Shown: positions 52,130-62,075 of the stretch, one piece after another | Layout of the letters: each line of letters begins with the position of its first letter | Numbering within the stretch: the stretch's first letter is position 1 | Assembly (NCBI GenBank): GCA_019096155.1 | Contig: JAHCVI010000001.1 | Coordinates: 1,116,001 to 1,180,000, forward strand | Length of the DNA stretch: 64,000 nt | From: Staphylotrichum longicolle | Lineage: Eukaryota; Ascomycota; Sordariomycetes; Sordariales; Chaetomiaceae | Direction: 5' to 3' | Translations under genes and position numbers: made by a program | Notes under the pieces: model-generated | Told to the model about the DNA's origin: nothing | The model's input: only the letters and a program-made list of their open reading frames with translations | Database searches by the model: none

Positions 52130-53569
52130 ATGTGTCAACACATCGCATTCTCGTCCGCTAGCTCACGGGCCCTTCTGGCTTACCAGTGCCGCCTGAACAA
52201 CAAAAATGCCAACAACATAATGGACATGCTCAAGCACGTCACCCCCATGGTCCTTCAAGACGTGCCATGTCCCCCCCTCACCCCCGAGAAGCTTAAGACC
52301 GAGGCAACCCATGCGTGCGAGCTGCTCCAGGCACACTACAACGCGGGCAGGCCCTTCTTCAGCAAGGCCCAGCTCCGCGACCTTGCCGAGCAGCTCGTGC
52401 GGTGAAAGCGCGACCCTGACAGCCCCGGCCAGACGATCTCGGTCAGGGGCCTCGACGGACGTGCGGTGTCGTTCCCGGTCGAGATCGGCAAAGACCACGG
52501 CTGTCACCCCCGTGGCCCGGAGTTTCGCATCATCGCGTAAGTTCCACGCCCTCCGCTCATTTCTTTTTCCCCCTTTTCTGGCCTTTGGATTTTTCTCTTT
52601 TCCTTTTCCTTTCTGCTCTTCATAAACCCCATCGCTAACCCCACCGCGCCCAGCACCGCCCCAGCGCTCCGGTACTGTCCCCCTGCTGCCCCACCCGCCG
52701 TCTTCCACCCGTCCCTTGCCCTCCTGCCGGTGGAGATTGCCTTCACCACCAAAATCTCCTCCTCCTCTTCGTTTTCTGTGGTGGAGCCTGCTCCGGCGTG
52801 CTCGTCCGTGTCCGCCGCCACGGTCAGCGCCAGGCTCGCCCTCGCCCGCCAAGAGCAGCGCGACTGTGTGGCCCGGCTCTGCGCGCTTCTCAAGCCTGTG
52901 CTGCCCGAGGGGACGGACAAGGTTGTTGCGTTTGCGTGCGGGACGATGGGATCGGTTGGTGATGGTGGTGGTGATGGTGGTGAGGAGGAAAAGGGGTTGG
53001 AGGAGATGGTGGGGAGGAGTACAGCGCAGCATGCCTTGACGCTGCAAGTGAGGGATCTGCTGCGAGATTGTGCTGGAAGAGACGCTGGGGACGTCAGGTG
53101 TTATGCGCAGGACCCGGGGTATACGGTTGTCGATGAGCAGGTGTTGGGGAAGGAAGGGGTGGATGTGGTGGATGATCCGGAGGGGTTCTTGGAGGTGGAC
53201 GAGGCGAGTGTGGTAATTTCGGTGTGCCCGAATGTGCCGGTGAGACAGATCGTGGCGGATATTGCAAGGCCGGCCGTCTTGATTTGGGATCGGGTTGAGG
53301 GGTATGAGGGGGACGGAATGGGGTGTCATGTGTAAGTGTTCTTGGAGCTGTTATCGGTTACTTTGTTGAGAGGGTGGGAGGCTAACTTCACTGCCTCTAG
53401 GACTGATCCGGTGTCGACACGTGTGATGGAGATGTTGCAGGAGTATGACGAGTTGTCGTGGTCGAGCGAGGAGGATGCTTTCAGGACGCTGGCTGTTTAT
53501 GTTCGACGTTCGGCTTACGGAGGGAAACTGGGAACCCAAGCTGGGTTTTCTCAATGTGTAAATGATTGA
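52130..53569 (+). CDS. SRR1-like domain protein with an ambiguous first intron
   Basis: Proposed exons 52130-52401, 52447-52536, 52654-53331 and 53401-53569 give about 402 residues. The SRR1-type core is CYAQDPGYTVVDEQVLGKEG, VDVVDDPEGFLEVDEASVVI, VCPNVPVRQIVADIARPAVL and IWDRVEGYEG. The relatives in plants act in circadian and light signalling; the fungal role is unknown. The N-terminal part is LTPEKLKTEATHACELLQAH, GRPFFSKAQLRDLAEQLVR. A TGA at 52403 interrupts the frame. It is bypassed only if 52402-52446 (GTGAAA...GGTCAG, 45 nt) is an intron, although that stretch translates to KRDPDSPGQTISV, which looks like protein. So the gene is either intact with a 45-nt intron or carries a nonsense mutation. 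Confidence 0.8.
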
Positions 53570-53852
53570 GTGGGAGGAGGTTTGGTTTGCAAAGGAGGAA
53601 AATTCTTTTTTTACGTAGCAGGCCGTCTATACTTAAGATGGGAGCCCATCTTTATAAGGGCTGACAGGGTTAGTTACATTAGTTAACGAAAGTCGACTAA
53701 CTCAAAGTAACGCTATAAGCCTAACGCATGCATGTAATTAGTGGACCGTGGAGGAAGGGGGAACAAAATCTTCTCTAGGTAGGTAAGGAGCGCCTCTCTT
53801 AGTACATAACCTAGTGCTGTCTCGTAGTTCCCTCATTCCCATCCCCATCAAC

Positions 53853-55347
53853 TCAGTTTGCAAATATTCTCACCACCTTATCCACACTACCCGTCGCAAC
53901 CATACAACGAATCTGCGCCTCCCCTCCACCTCCTTTACCCTCCAGATTCTCCTCACCTCCCTTCTTTACGGTCCCCGACGCCCACTTCAAGCACGTGATA
54001 AACTGCCCGTGGGTATCCGCCAACACCTTCACACACTTGCCATCAGCCCCCAGATCCCAACATCTCAGCGTCTTATCATCCGCCACCGACAGCAAAAACC
54101 TCCCGCCGGGATGAAACACCAACGCGCTCACCCAGTTATCATGCCCCACCAGCGTCTTGAAACACACGCCCCTCCCATCCCACAACTTGATCATCTTATC
54201 CCTCGCCCCCGTCGCCATGAACTCCAACCCACTCCCCAGTGGCGGGGGCTTCTTGACTCCCGCCATCGCCGCGAGATGGGGGTACGACGCCGGCGGCGCA
54301 AACGCACAGCACCGGATCCCGTTCTCATGCCCGGCCAGCACCAGCCTACTCTCCGGGTCCGCGCCCGCAGCGGGCGACACATCCCACAGCCGCGCGGTCT
54401 GGTCGCTGCCCGCGGAGAGGAGGTAGCGGCCGTCCGGCGACGGACACACGGCGCGCACCCAGCCCGCGTGGCCCTGCAGCGTGCGGAGGCAGGACCCCGT
54501 GGCGGCGTCCCAGAGCCGCAGCGTCTTGTCGCCGCCCGCGCTGACCAGGAGGGCGTCGCCCGTCTGAGGGGACGAGGTGGTGGGCAGGAAGCGCACGGCG
54601 CTGACGCTGTGGTCGTGGCCGGCGAGGGTGCGGATGTTCTTGTAGTCGTCGGAGGGGTTCCAGAGCTTGATGGTGGAGTCGGAGCTGCAGGAAGCGAGGA
54701 GGGTGGTGGTGGCGCCGGCGCAGAAGTCGATGTCGAGGACGGCTTTGGTGTGGCCTTTGAGGGTTCGCTCGAGTTCACCTAGCTCCCAGTCCCAGATCTT
54801 GATGGTGGAGTCATCGGAGCCGGAGGCGAGGGAGGTGAAGACGGGGTGGAAGGCGAGGCAGTTGACGGGGTCTTGGTGCGACTCGAGGGAGAAGCGAGGG
54901 GGCGATCGCGGCAGCCAGGTTGTGGGGTCGTGGGCGTGCTTGTTGTGTGATGTGTTGGCCAGCTCAGTTTGTAGTTTGGTGTTGCGGGATTCAAGGTCCA
55001 TTGTCTGGTTTCTGTTAGATAGGTACTGCTTTCGGGATAATAGAAGAGATGGCATACCTTTTTACGCAGCCGAATCACACTAGTCCATTTTTTCTCGAGT
55101 AGGGTCCCATATTGCGTTGTCTTCTCAGGGCCGAACACATCTTCTCCGAGGCTCAGTTCTGTCCGGAGCGTACTAGCAGTGCTAGGCAGGTTATTCGACA
55201 ACAGATACGCAATGATCGACTTATGCCTACCGAACGACCTGGTGTCAGCTGGTTTGGTTCGCGCTCAACTCCTCCATTGCGCCTCGGTCCAACGTACAGT
55301 TCGCCGGCTTGCCGGCTTGTCAGTACGCTAGGATTACTCGAACTCAT
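53853..55347 (-). CDS. PAC1: Nuclear distribution protein LIS1/PAC1/NUDF
   Basis: Exons 55347-55298, 55226-55058 and 55004-53853 give about 456 residues. Exon 1 (MSSSNPSVLTSRQAGEL) and exon 2 (HKSIIAYLLSNNLPSTASTL) form the LisH dimerisation motif. Next comes the coiled coil (YGTLLEKKWTSVIRLRKK, TMDLESRNTKLQTEL) and seven WD40 repeats, each ending in WD-like dipeptides (DDSTIKIWDWELGELER; DSTIKLWNPSDDY; DKTLRLWDAATGSCL; DQTARLWDVS; DKMIKLWDGRG; DKTLRCWDLGADG; VDKVVRIF). LIS1 binds dynein and is required for nuclear migration in hyphae. The first two introns split codons in a way consistent with the family. Length and domain order match fungal orthologues. Confidence 0.95.
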
Positions 55348-55415
55348 GCTGAAGATCGTTGTGGCAGTGCGTGCCTCAGGCTCGCGTCAATTCCGAGTGG
55401 GTTTCAATACAGGTA

Positions 55416-57264
55416 ACGTACATTATAAGCGAGTGTGCAATATAAGCGAGTGTGCAATCCCCTACCCCCTCTATCACTACTATCCTCAATTGCAAAACAA
55501 CAACACTAGGAACTAACTATAATTACATTAGAAATAGCTGAATCAGACTCTTCTGCAACCTCCTGGCATGTGCGGGCATTATGACCAGGCTTGCCGCATA
55601 TACCACAATACCGAACCCTCGTACGACCCCCCCCTATACCACTACTATCCTGCTCCTTTTCTTGCGCCACCTCCCCGACCACAGCCTTCTGGTCTAGTTG
55701 ATCCTTCGTATCTTGCACTGCAAGTGATCCTCCAAGCTGCACGCGTGTTCTTTTGGCTCTCCGGCGTTTGCTTAGTGCCTCGTTGGCCTTACGGAGCGAA
55801 GAGACCTCTGCCTATAGGAGGGCCACCTAGTGCATCACAGCCATCGTACCTTTGGCAAGCTGGTCTACAGTAGCTAACATCGAAGTAGGGGAGCTGTTCT
55901 GATGGTTGGTAATGCGAGTCTTAATGAGCGTTGACTGCGAGGTCGCTTCTCGAGGGTTGTGTAGTGTCTGGAAGACCCAAGGTTGTAGTGTGCCGGCCCG
56001 CGAGTTCAAGGGCGTTGGTGTACGAAGCTTGATATCCAGCTTGGAAAGCACCCTCTCTAGATCGAATGGAACAAGGCCAGCCCCTGCGAAGCCGCCCTAG
56101 ATATTCCTTTCAGTAATAGAGGCAAAGAAGGCCTCGCGAAAGGCGCAGAGGAACTCGAGCTTGCTGACGTGGTTGATATACATCCGCATTAGGTCCTCAA
56201 CCTGGCGACCGTACGCCTGCTTCAGCAGTCCAAAGCATCGAGTGGCTAGAGCAAAGAATGCGGAGGCATGCAAAGCGTAATGATATTATTCTGCTGGCAA
56301 TAGAGCTCAAATTCGGTCGAGTGGTAGCTCTCGTGGCCGTCGAGGATCAATAGCCGGTATTTGCCTTTCGTACGAGGTGCTATATAGAAGTCGAAGTGCT
56401 TGATCCAATCTAGGCCTACTACATTAGTAGTCCAGCTATTGTCGGTAGTTGCAATGCGCCAGTCGGCCAGGAGGTCGCACTTAGTATACTAGTTGGCGAG
56501 GTGGTACTGCGCAGCTAAGATGATAAACGGAGGGATAGCCCAACCACGGGCATTGACTCCCTAGATCACCGTTGCCTACTCGCGGTTGCCAGGCTAGGCT
56601 AGCTTTGCCTTGCTATAGCTATCCAATATCGTAACTACTATACCTACGAAGATAATGCCTATTATAAACCTAGTCTCATCGAAGTTATAGACGTCGTCGT
56701 CTACGATACTATACTTGGCTTTAACGTTCCGAACAAGGGTAAACCAATCGCCAATGACCTTTGGATCCTCGCACTTGGCCCTCTAGTAGTCGTATCTACG
56801 CGAATAACGCGTACGGAGCTTTGGCTGGCGTTTGACAAAGTTGTAAGCCTAGAGCTTGCCGACAGGGGGCGCGTCGCGTTCGTAGAGTAGATGGTTGGCT
56901 ATATCTTCTATACTATGTAGTCTTGGTGGAAAAGATCGCGCATCTAGCTCAAGGATATATTGAATAATAGCCTTCTCTTCGGAATCAGTGAGGCGGCGCG
57001 AGTTAGGTGTAGCATCGCGTCGTGCAGGCTTGCCAGAGCGTCGTCGGGTTAAAGTCATCCGGTTGACGTTGTAGATCTTAGCTGCAGCTAGAACGCTTAG
57101 ACTTTTGTCGTTTTGGAGAGCCTGGAGGGCCAAGATTACCCTGCTTTCTTCCGAAGTAGAGGGCATCTTAGATGGTAAAGAAAACTGGTGTTGACTGGAG
57201 AGGTGGCGCGTCGCGTGGGAAATTGCACACTCGCTTATATTGCACACTCGCTTATAATGTACGT
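55416..57264. mobile_element. Pogo/Fot1-like DNA transposon, inactivated
   Basis: A 1849-bp element bounded by 43-bp terminal inverted repeats (55416-55458 and 57222-57264), flanked on both sides by TA, the target duplication of Tc1/mariner-pogo elements. Each inverted repeat consists of ACGTACAT followed by two tandem copies of a 17-bp unit (TATAAGCGAGTGTGCAA). It encodes one transposase on the minus strand, broken by many stops. Size and domain layout fit Fot1-type fungal elements. Confidence 0.92.
55506..57166 (-). pseudogene. Transposase of the pogo-like element, multiple TAG stops
   Basis: From an ATG at 57166 the frame begins MPSTSEESRVILALQALQND with a helix-turn-helix (VLAAAKIYNVNRMTLTRRRS, CENP-B/pogo type). 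It reaches the first stop at 56849. The same frame continues with recognisable DDE parts: DDDVYNFDETRF, GVNARGWAIPPFIILAAQ, YRLLILDGHESYHSTEFELY, NNIITLCMPPHS. Stops interrupting it are TAG at positions where Gln (CAG) or Trp (TGG) is expected. That is a C-to-T bias on either strand, typical of RIP. At the C-terminal end a zinc knuckle CGICGKPGHNARTC lies in a short open frame (55742-55506). The gene cannot make an active enzyme as it stands. Confidence 0.88.
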
Positions 57265-58781
57265 TATCTCTCTTAGGTAGGTAGGTAGGTAAGCTACTTT
57301 CTCATTCTGTGAAGAGCCTTCAACTGCACAGTGACCGTGAGAATGAATGTCCGTTGGGTCGCCACCCTTCAGCCAATCAATCTCCGTCGTCGTCATGGCA
57401 ACGGATGTGAACAACCATGACCATCGATTAGTCCTCTTGTGGCAGCATTTCGGAAAAAAAAGATGGTCCGTGTGGCCCCTTCGACCAAAGTTAAATCTTT
57501 CTTCGAAAGCGAAGAAGGGAAGAAGACAAATGACCATAACGGGGAATTGGAAAGGTGTCATGGCAGTGAACTGACTGCTCTGCAGACGTTGATATAACGC
57601 TCAAATAGATTATGATATCGGGTGGGAAAGAGCCAACTTCACTAGCCAAGATTGACTTGCAACTGCAAGGCAGTGAGGCGATCCAATTAGGTATCGGAGC
57701 GCGTCTGGTTCTCGTGTCATTTTGAAAGACATTTTCATTGGGTGTCGCTGCGGTGCGCCTTGGACAGGCAGCAATCTGCAGGCGCCCGCTGGAAGCGCCT
57801 TCCATTTGCTTCGAGTCTTCTCCTCAAAGTAGAAACCCCTCCCACCTGCGACACTTCGGTTTTCGGAAGCCACGCAGGTTACACCCACCATCGTGTAAGT
57901 TTTAGACATGTATTGCCTCATTGGTAAGATGGCAGCCAAGTCAAGAGGGGAGTGCTGCGCCACAAGTCGGGGATGCATCGTGCTGTCGGTGAAAGACGTT
58001 TCTGTCCGATCTCCCGCCTTTCACTGTGTCCAGCAAACCCCTTAATCACCCCACCTCGTCGCAGCACGCTAGGCATCAAGGCTGCAACTCCCCAGCAAGC
58101 CAGTTCAAGTGTTCAAGGCGCTTATTGACGATTGTCTCGATACGAAAACGGCTCATTGGCTCATGGCCTCATCTGGTGACCAGTGCGTGTATCCTATCTA
58201 TCCATCCGCTAACTTCCTGCGCTCGCTGTAACACCCAAGCAGGTCACCGCAAGGAAGCTTTATGTCGTCTTTAATGGCGTCGTCGGCGGCTATGGCGGCC
58301 ACCAACGCAAATGCCGCGCTGGCGGCGGTATTTCGGGCGCCGGGGATCAACCAGCCCGGGTGGTGCCGAGGCTGTGTAGAGTTGGGAAGAAGAGAGGCGC
58401 GCCGAGCAAGGTAGCGGTTGGGGATGGGGAGCAGGTGGGGGGTGAGGGAGGCGTTGAGGGAGGTTTTGGAGGAGGGGGTTTAGGTTGGTTAGGATGAAGA
58501 GGTGTTCTGGTGATAGATGTGTGGTAACTCTGGGGTGGGTTTTGTATGGACGGTGGGTCTTTCGATTTGTTGATTTGGGTCACATTTTGGCATGGCGTTG
58601 GAGGCCTAGTAAGGGGCGCCCCCGGTTCGTTTTTGATACCGAAATCTCGTACCACTTTTTGACAATTTAGCCGCGGCTCTGGTGATTCTGGCACGAAGCC
58701 ATCTATCTCGGTCAGTACTCTTGGTAGGTTTTGTAGGCGGAACGAAGCCTTCGGGGCAGGTCTGTGTTCCTGCCTTCGCCA
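57265..58781. other. Gene-poor spacer
   Basis: Starts with a CTTAGGTAGGTAGGTAGG simple repeat right next to the transposon. No confident gene. An alanine-rich frame near 58262-58410 (MSSLMASSAAMAATNANAAL) could be an exon, but is short and unsupported. Confidence 0.45.
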
Positions 58782-60272
58782 TCACTCGTCCTCCCTGGCG
58801 GGTCTCGGCGGGAACATCCCGGCACGGAGTTTGTCAATTTCTGGGCCAACCGCCGGACCGCAGGTCACCCCAGTTCCCTCAAAGAGGCTCACGATGCTGT
58901 CCGCCACGCCCGGCTCCAGCTCCTTGGATACCAGCAGATACTGGAACCGCCTCAGCCCCGGAAACCGGCCACTGCGAACGCGTTCGTGCAGCAGGACGGC
59001 GATGTCATAGACCGGCATCTCGGGGCCCCCGAGACACAGGGATTCCAGGGCCGGGGTGAGGAGCTTGTCGAGGAGTGCCGTGTTGTCCCCGTCAGGCCAC
59101 CGGTAGAAGGTCCAACGCAGCGACCGGAGAGCGGTAAACGGGGCCAGGTAGGGGAGGGCGCGGATGTCGAGCACGAGAAGGCCGGAGGGGTTGACGTCGA
59201 GGTCGTGGAGTGTGGCGCTCAGGGGCAGCAGGGCGTTCAGGGGGGAATGTGGGTTCGATTGGGCGTCGAAGTAGAGACCTCGATAAAATTGCCCTTTGGA
59301 TGGCTCTGTGGCGACGCCGGCTCCGAGGCGGCATCGCTGGAGTCGCGGACAAAACTTAGCGACGGCCGTGAGGTCCTCGACCATCCCTTCGAAGAGGTGA
59401 AGGTCTTGGAGCTCGGGTAAGGGACTTTGAATGATTCCCTGGGGCGCCGTGCCGTCGCAGAATCCGACGCGCAGGTGCGTCAAGGCCGGGGCGAGGCGGA
59501 TAAGGGCCGTCAGAGATGCCCTCTCGAAGCTGTCGGCGCTTAGCTCGGGGTCTATAGAGTGCGCCTCGATTTCTCGCAACGATCCCAGAGTGAAGGAGTC
59601 GGGAAGCCGGGCAGCATACGACAGCACACGGGGGGAGACGAACGCCTGCAGATAGAGGTGTTGCGGGAGGGAGATGACGAGCTTCCGGATGGTCAGGACT
59701 TGGCACAGCAGCACATCGATCAGCATCGACCTGGGCTCGACCGGGTCGGATAGGTCGAGACGTTCGGGCAGCCGCTTGAGGCCCAACCGTTGTCCCTCTT
59801 GGAGGAGGAAGCTCGCCTGTGACGCCGAGAGGGTGGAGGGATCGCCGACGCTCCCTAGGGTTAGATATCTGACATGGGTAGCCAGATGACCAAAGCGCGA
59901 GAAGTGCCTGATGAGCTGGACGAAGCTGGCGGGGGCGAAGACGGAGACCTCGACGCGCTCGAAGAGCATGGGGGTGGTGAGCTGCTCGAGCGTCTTGCAG
60001 GTGCGCGCTAGATTTCCCAGCGCGGTGAGGTTCTCGAGTGTGTCCTTCCACGTCCGGATCCGGGTTGGTGGCGGCATGACATGTATGGGGTTTGCAGGTG
60101 TCGAGTTGCGCGGTGGGCGGGGTCTTGCGAGTGCTTCAGTGCAAGGCCGGTCACGGCGGACCGACGCTGCGAGCTCAACGCAGATGGCCAACTGGATCTC
60201 CACTGGAATTGCGAGAAGCGACGGCGTCTGTGCGGTGGCCATGGATACGAGCGGTGCCTGTGTCCCTGTCAT
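58782..60272 (-). CDS. F-box/LRR-like protein, function unknown
   Basis: A single-exon protein of 496 residues (or 486 from the ATG at 60242). The N-terminus MATAQTPSLLAIPVEIQLAI looks like an F-box start, with the box continued after an inserted proline-rich segment (ENLTALGNLARTCKTLEQLT). The rest has leucine-rich segments spaced like weak LRRs (LRHLTLGSV-type: ATHVRYLTLGSVGDPS, PLPELQDLHLFEGMVEDL, LHDLDVNPSGLLVLDIRALP). Likely an SCF adaptor-like protein; the divided F-box makes this less certain than for the gene at 5384. Confidence 0.65.
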   Translation of the reverse strand: MTGTQAPLVSMATAQTPSLLAIPVEIQLAICVELAASVRRDRPCTEALARPRPPRNSTPANPIHVMPPPTRIRTWKDTLENLTALGNLARTCKTLEQLTTPMLFERVEVSVFAPASFVQLIRHFSRFGHLATHVRYLTLGSVGDPSTLSASQASFLLQEGQRLGLKRLPERLDLSDPVEPRSMLIDVLLCQVLTIRKLVISLPQHLYLQAFVSPRVLSYAARLPDSFTLGSLREIEAHSIDPELSADSFERASLTALIRLAPALTHLRVGFCDGTAPQGIIQSPLPELQDLHLFEGMVEDLTAVAKFCPRLQRCRLGAGVATEPSKGQFYRGLYFDAQSNPHSPLNALLPLSATLHDLDVNPSGLLVLDIRALPYLAPFTALRSLRWTFYRWPDGDNTALLDKLLTPALESLCLGGPEMPVYDIAVLLHERVRSGRFPGLRRFQYLLVSKELEPGVADSIVSLFEGTGVTCGPAVGPEIDKLRAGMFPPRPAREDE

Positions 60273-61251
60273 TCCCCGCGGGGTCTCTTTTTCTTTTTTG
60301 GGGGGATGGGAGGTGCAGGCTCCCGTTTGTTGCTGTGGATGGTGGTCTTGAAATGAGGTCAGTTATTGGTGGAACCCGGCAAGCAGGCCGACCAGCCGGC
60401 AGGCCAGTGGTTTGGCAAGCAGGACAGAACCCCGGGTCCCTAGCGGGCGATTACAAGGTAGGGCAATTCTGCTGAGTAGTGTGGTGTTGCCAGGTCTTGA
60501 CTGATGGAAGGAAGTGGGCATGTTGGCAACGTCGGTGAGTGTGGGATTGATTGCGCATTGTCAGTTGGTTCCAGGTTGGCTGCCGTGGCTTGAGGTTGGT
60601 TCGTTGGTCGGTTGGTTTTTGGAGGCTGCAGGCAACCTAATTGGTTGCAAGGCAAGGTCCCTCCCTAGGCACCTAGGTAAGTGAGCGGCGAAGTCGAGAA
60701 GCATTGACAAGGAAGTGAGGAGCAGAAGGGCGGGGATGGTACCGCAGTAATGTTCTGTGAAGTGCCGTGCCAGGACCACATGAAAATCAGGCAGTCCTCA
60801 CAATTCTTTTGCCCTGTGCCCGTGGTTCCTTCCATCCTCAGCCGTCTGCATTGACTCAGGCGGCGACGCCCCAGTGAGAAGGGCCGGGCACCGCATGAAA
60901 TGAGATGGGAATCGACCTAGTGTTTTCAAATCAAATTCGGCAGGACCTGCCCACCACAACTACATAAGGTAGGAAGGTACCTTCCATACCTCTCTGATAA
61001 CCAAAATCAACCCCGGTTTCTCTCTACCTAGGCACCCATCCAGTCAAGGCCGCTTCCCACAGTTCCATCTGGACCACATGCACATCTCCCAACCCCTCCC
61101 ATGCATTCTCAATGACACGGCCCAGGCCAGCCTTCAGGCGTGTCCCCCCCCCCGTTCTGAGATTGAACCTCAATCATTCCACCTCATGCACCCCAAATCA
61201 ACGCCCATTTGGCGCCTGCCAGGAGCAGGAGCGGCCGTCGCTCACCCGAGC
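60273..61251. other. Intergenic spacer
   Basis: No supported gene. Short simple-sequence stretches (GGTTGGTTGG at about 60600). Confidence 0.5.
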
Positions 61252-61938
61252 TCACTTTTCCCGGCGGTGGTTCTTGTGCTTATCCAGATGGCGCAGCAAG
61301 TCGTCTTTCTCGTAGAAGCCCTTCTTGCAGTCACACCAGTACCGCGCCTTCTGCTGGCTGGCGCCCCTGCTGCTGGGTGCGGCGGGAGCCGGCTTTGCCG
61401 CGGAGCGTTGCTGCTGCTGCTGGGGCAGCTGCAGCTGCGGCAGGTACATGTAGGCCCCCGTCTTCCACGGGTCGTCTGTCTTCCACCGTCCGACCTTCTT
61501 GACCTTGAAACAGCGTACCTTTCCGCGCGTTTCCAGCTTGTAGAGCATCTTCTGGGCAGCTTCGACCGACTCCCTTGTTGGCAGAACGACGGCCGCCTGC
61601 CCAGGCTGTGGGGACGGGGAGCTTCTCGCGGGCTGCTGGGCGTAGCCTCCGGGCTGTTGAGCGTAGCCTCCAGGCTGCTGAGCGTAGCCCACGGCCTGCG
61701 TGGCGTAGCCCACAGACTGCTGCGACCCGTAGCTCGCGTAGCCCGTGGTGTTCCCGTAGCCCGTGGCGTCGCCGTACTTGAAGGAAGGGACCTCTGCGTA
61801 CTCGTACCCACCGCCCCTGTTGCCAGCAGGTGCGCTGCCCAGGTTGAGACCCTGCATCTGCTGTGTGATACCGCCCTGCTGCGCAGGAGGCTTCTGAGTT
61901 CGCGAACCCTGGGGCCGGCCAGGGCCTGAGGGTATCAC
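61252..61938 (-). CDS. C2H2-type zinc-finger protein with GYAQQPG repeats (5' exon not fixed)
   Basis: The main exon encodes MIPSGPGRPQGSRTQKPPA (first codon GTG in the DNA, so a spliced upstream exon is likely), then QQMQGLNLGS. A G/Y/Q-rich stretch follows with three tandem GYAQQPG units. The C-terminal half holds a basic VRCFKVKKVGRWKTDD region and a single zinc finger YWCDCKKGFYEKDDLLRHLD with KHKNH. A likely first exon starts at 62075 (MPSNQKGTNQKG); a GTTGAG...GCCCAG intron could join it, but the phase I obtain does not fit, so the 5' end is open. Probably a nuclear or RNA/DNA-binding protein. Confidence 0.7.
   Translation of the reverse strand: MIPSGPGRPQGSRTQKPPAQQGGITQQMQGLNLGSAPAGNRGGGYEYAEVPSFKYGDATGYGNTTGYASYGSQQSVGYATQAVGYAQQPGGYAQQPGGYAQQPARSSPSPQPGQAAVVLPTRESVEAAQKMLYKLETRGKVRCFKVKKVGRWKTDDPWKTGAYMYLPQLQLPQQQQQRSAAKPAPAAPSSRGASQQKARYWCDCKKGFYEKDDLLRHLDKHKNHRREK
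61625..61700 (-). repeat. Short tandem repeat encoding GYAQQPG
   Basis: Three near-identical 21-bp units (GGCTGTTGAGCGTAGCCTCC and variants on the + strand). The unit is a multiple of three and keeps the frame. Confidence 0.8.
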
Positions 61939-62075
61939 TGGGCGTCAGCATGGAGATAGCAGTCAGGTCTTTTGGGGGTGGAGCATGTGGAGGGTGATGA
62001 TAGCTGGGGGCCGAGCTGTTCTTCGGCATGTCTCAACTTGCCTTTCTGATTGGTGCCTTTCTGATTGGATGGCAT

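Noticed and set aside
52163..53329. 388-codon - strand open frame
   Set aside because: Antisense to the SRR1-like gene; Arg- and His-rich with no domain.
61078..61929. 283-codon + strand open frame
   Set aside because: Antisense to the zinc-finger gene with the conserved C2H2 finger.
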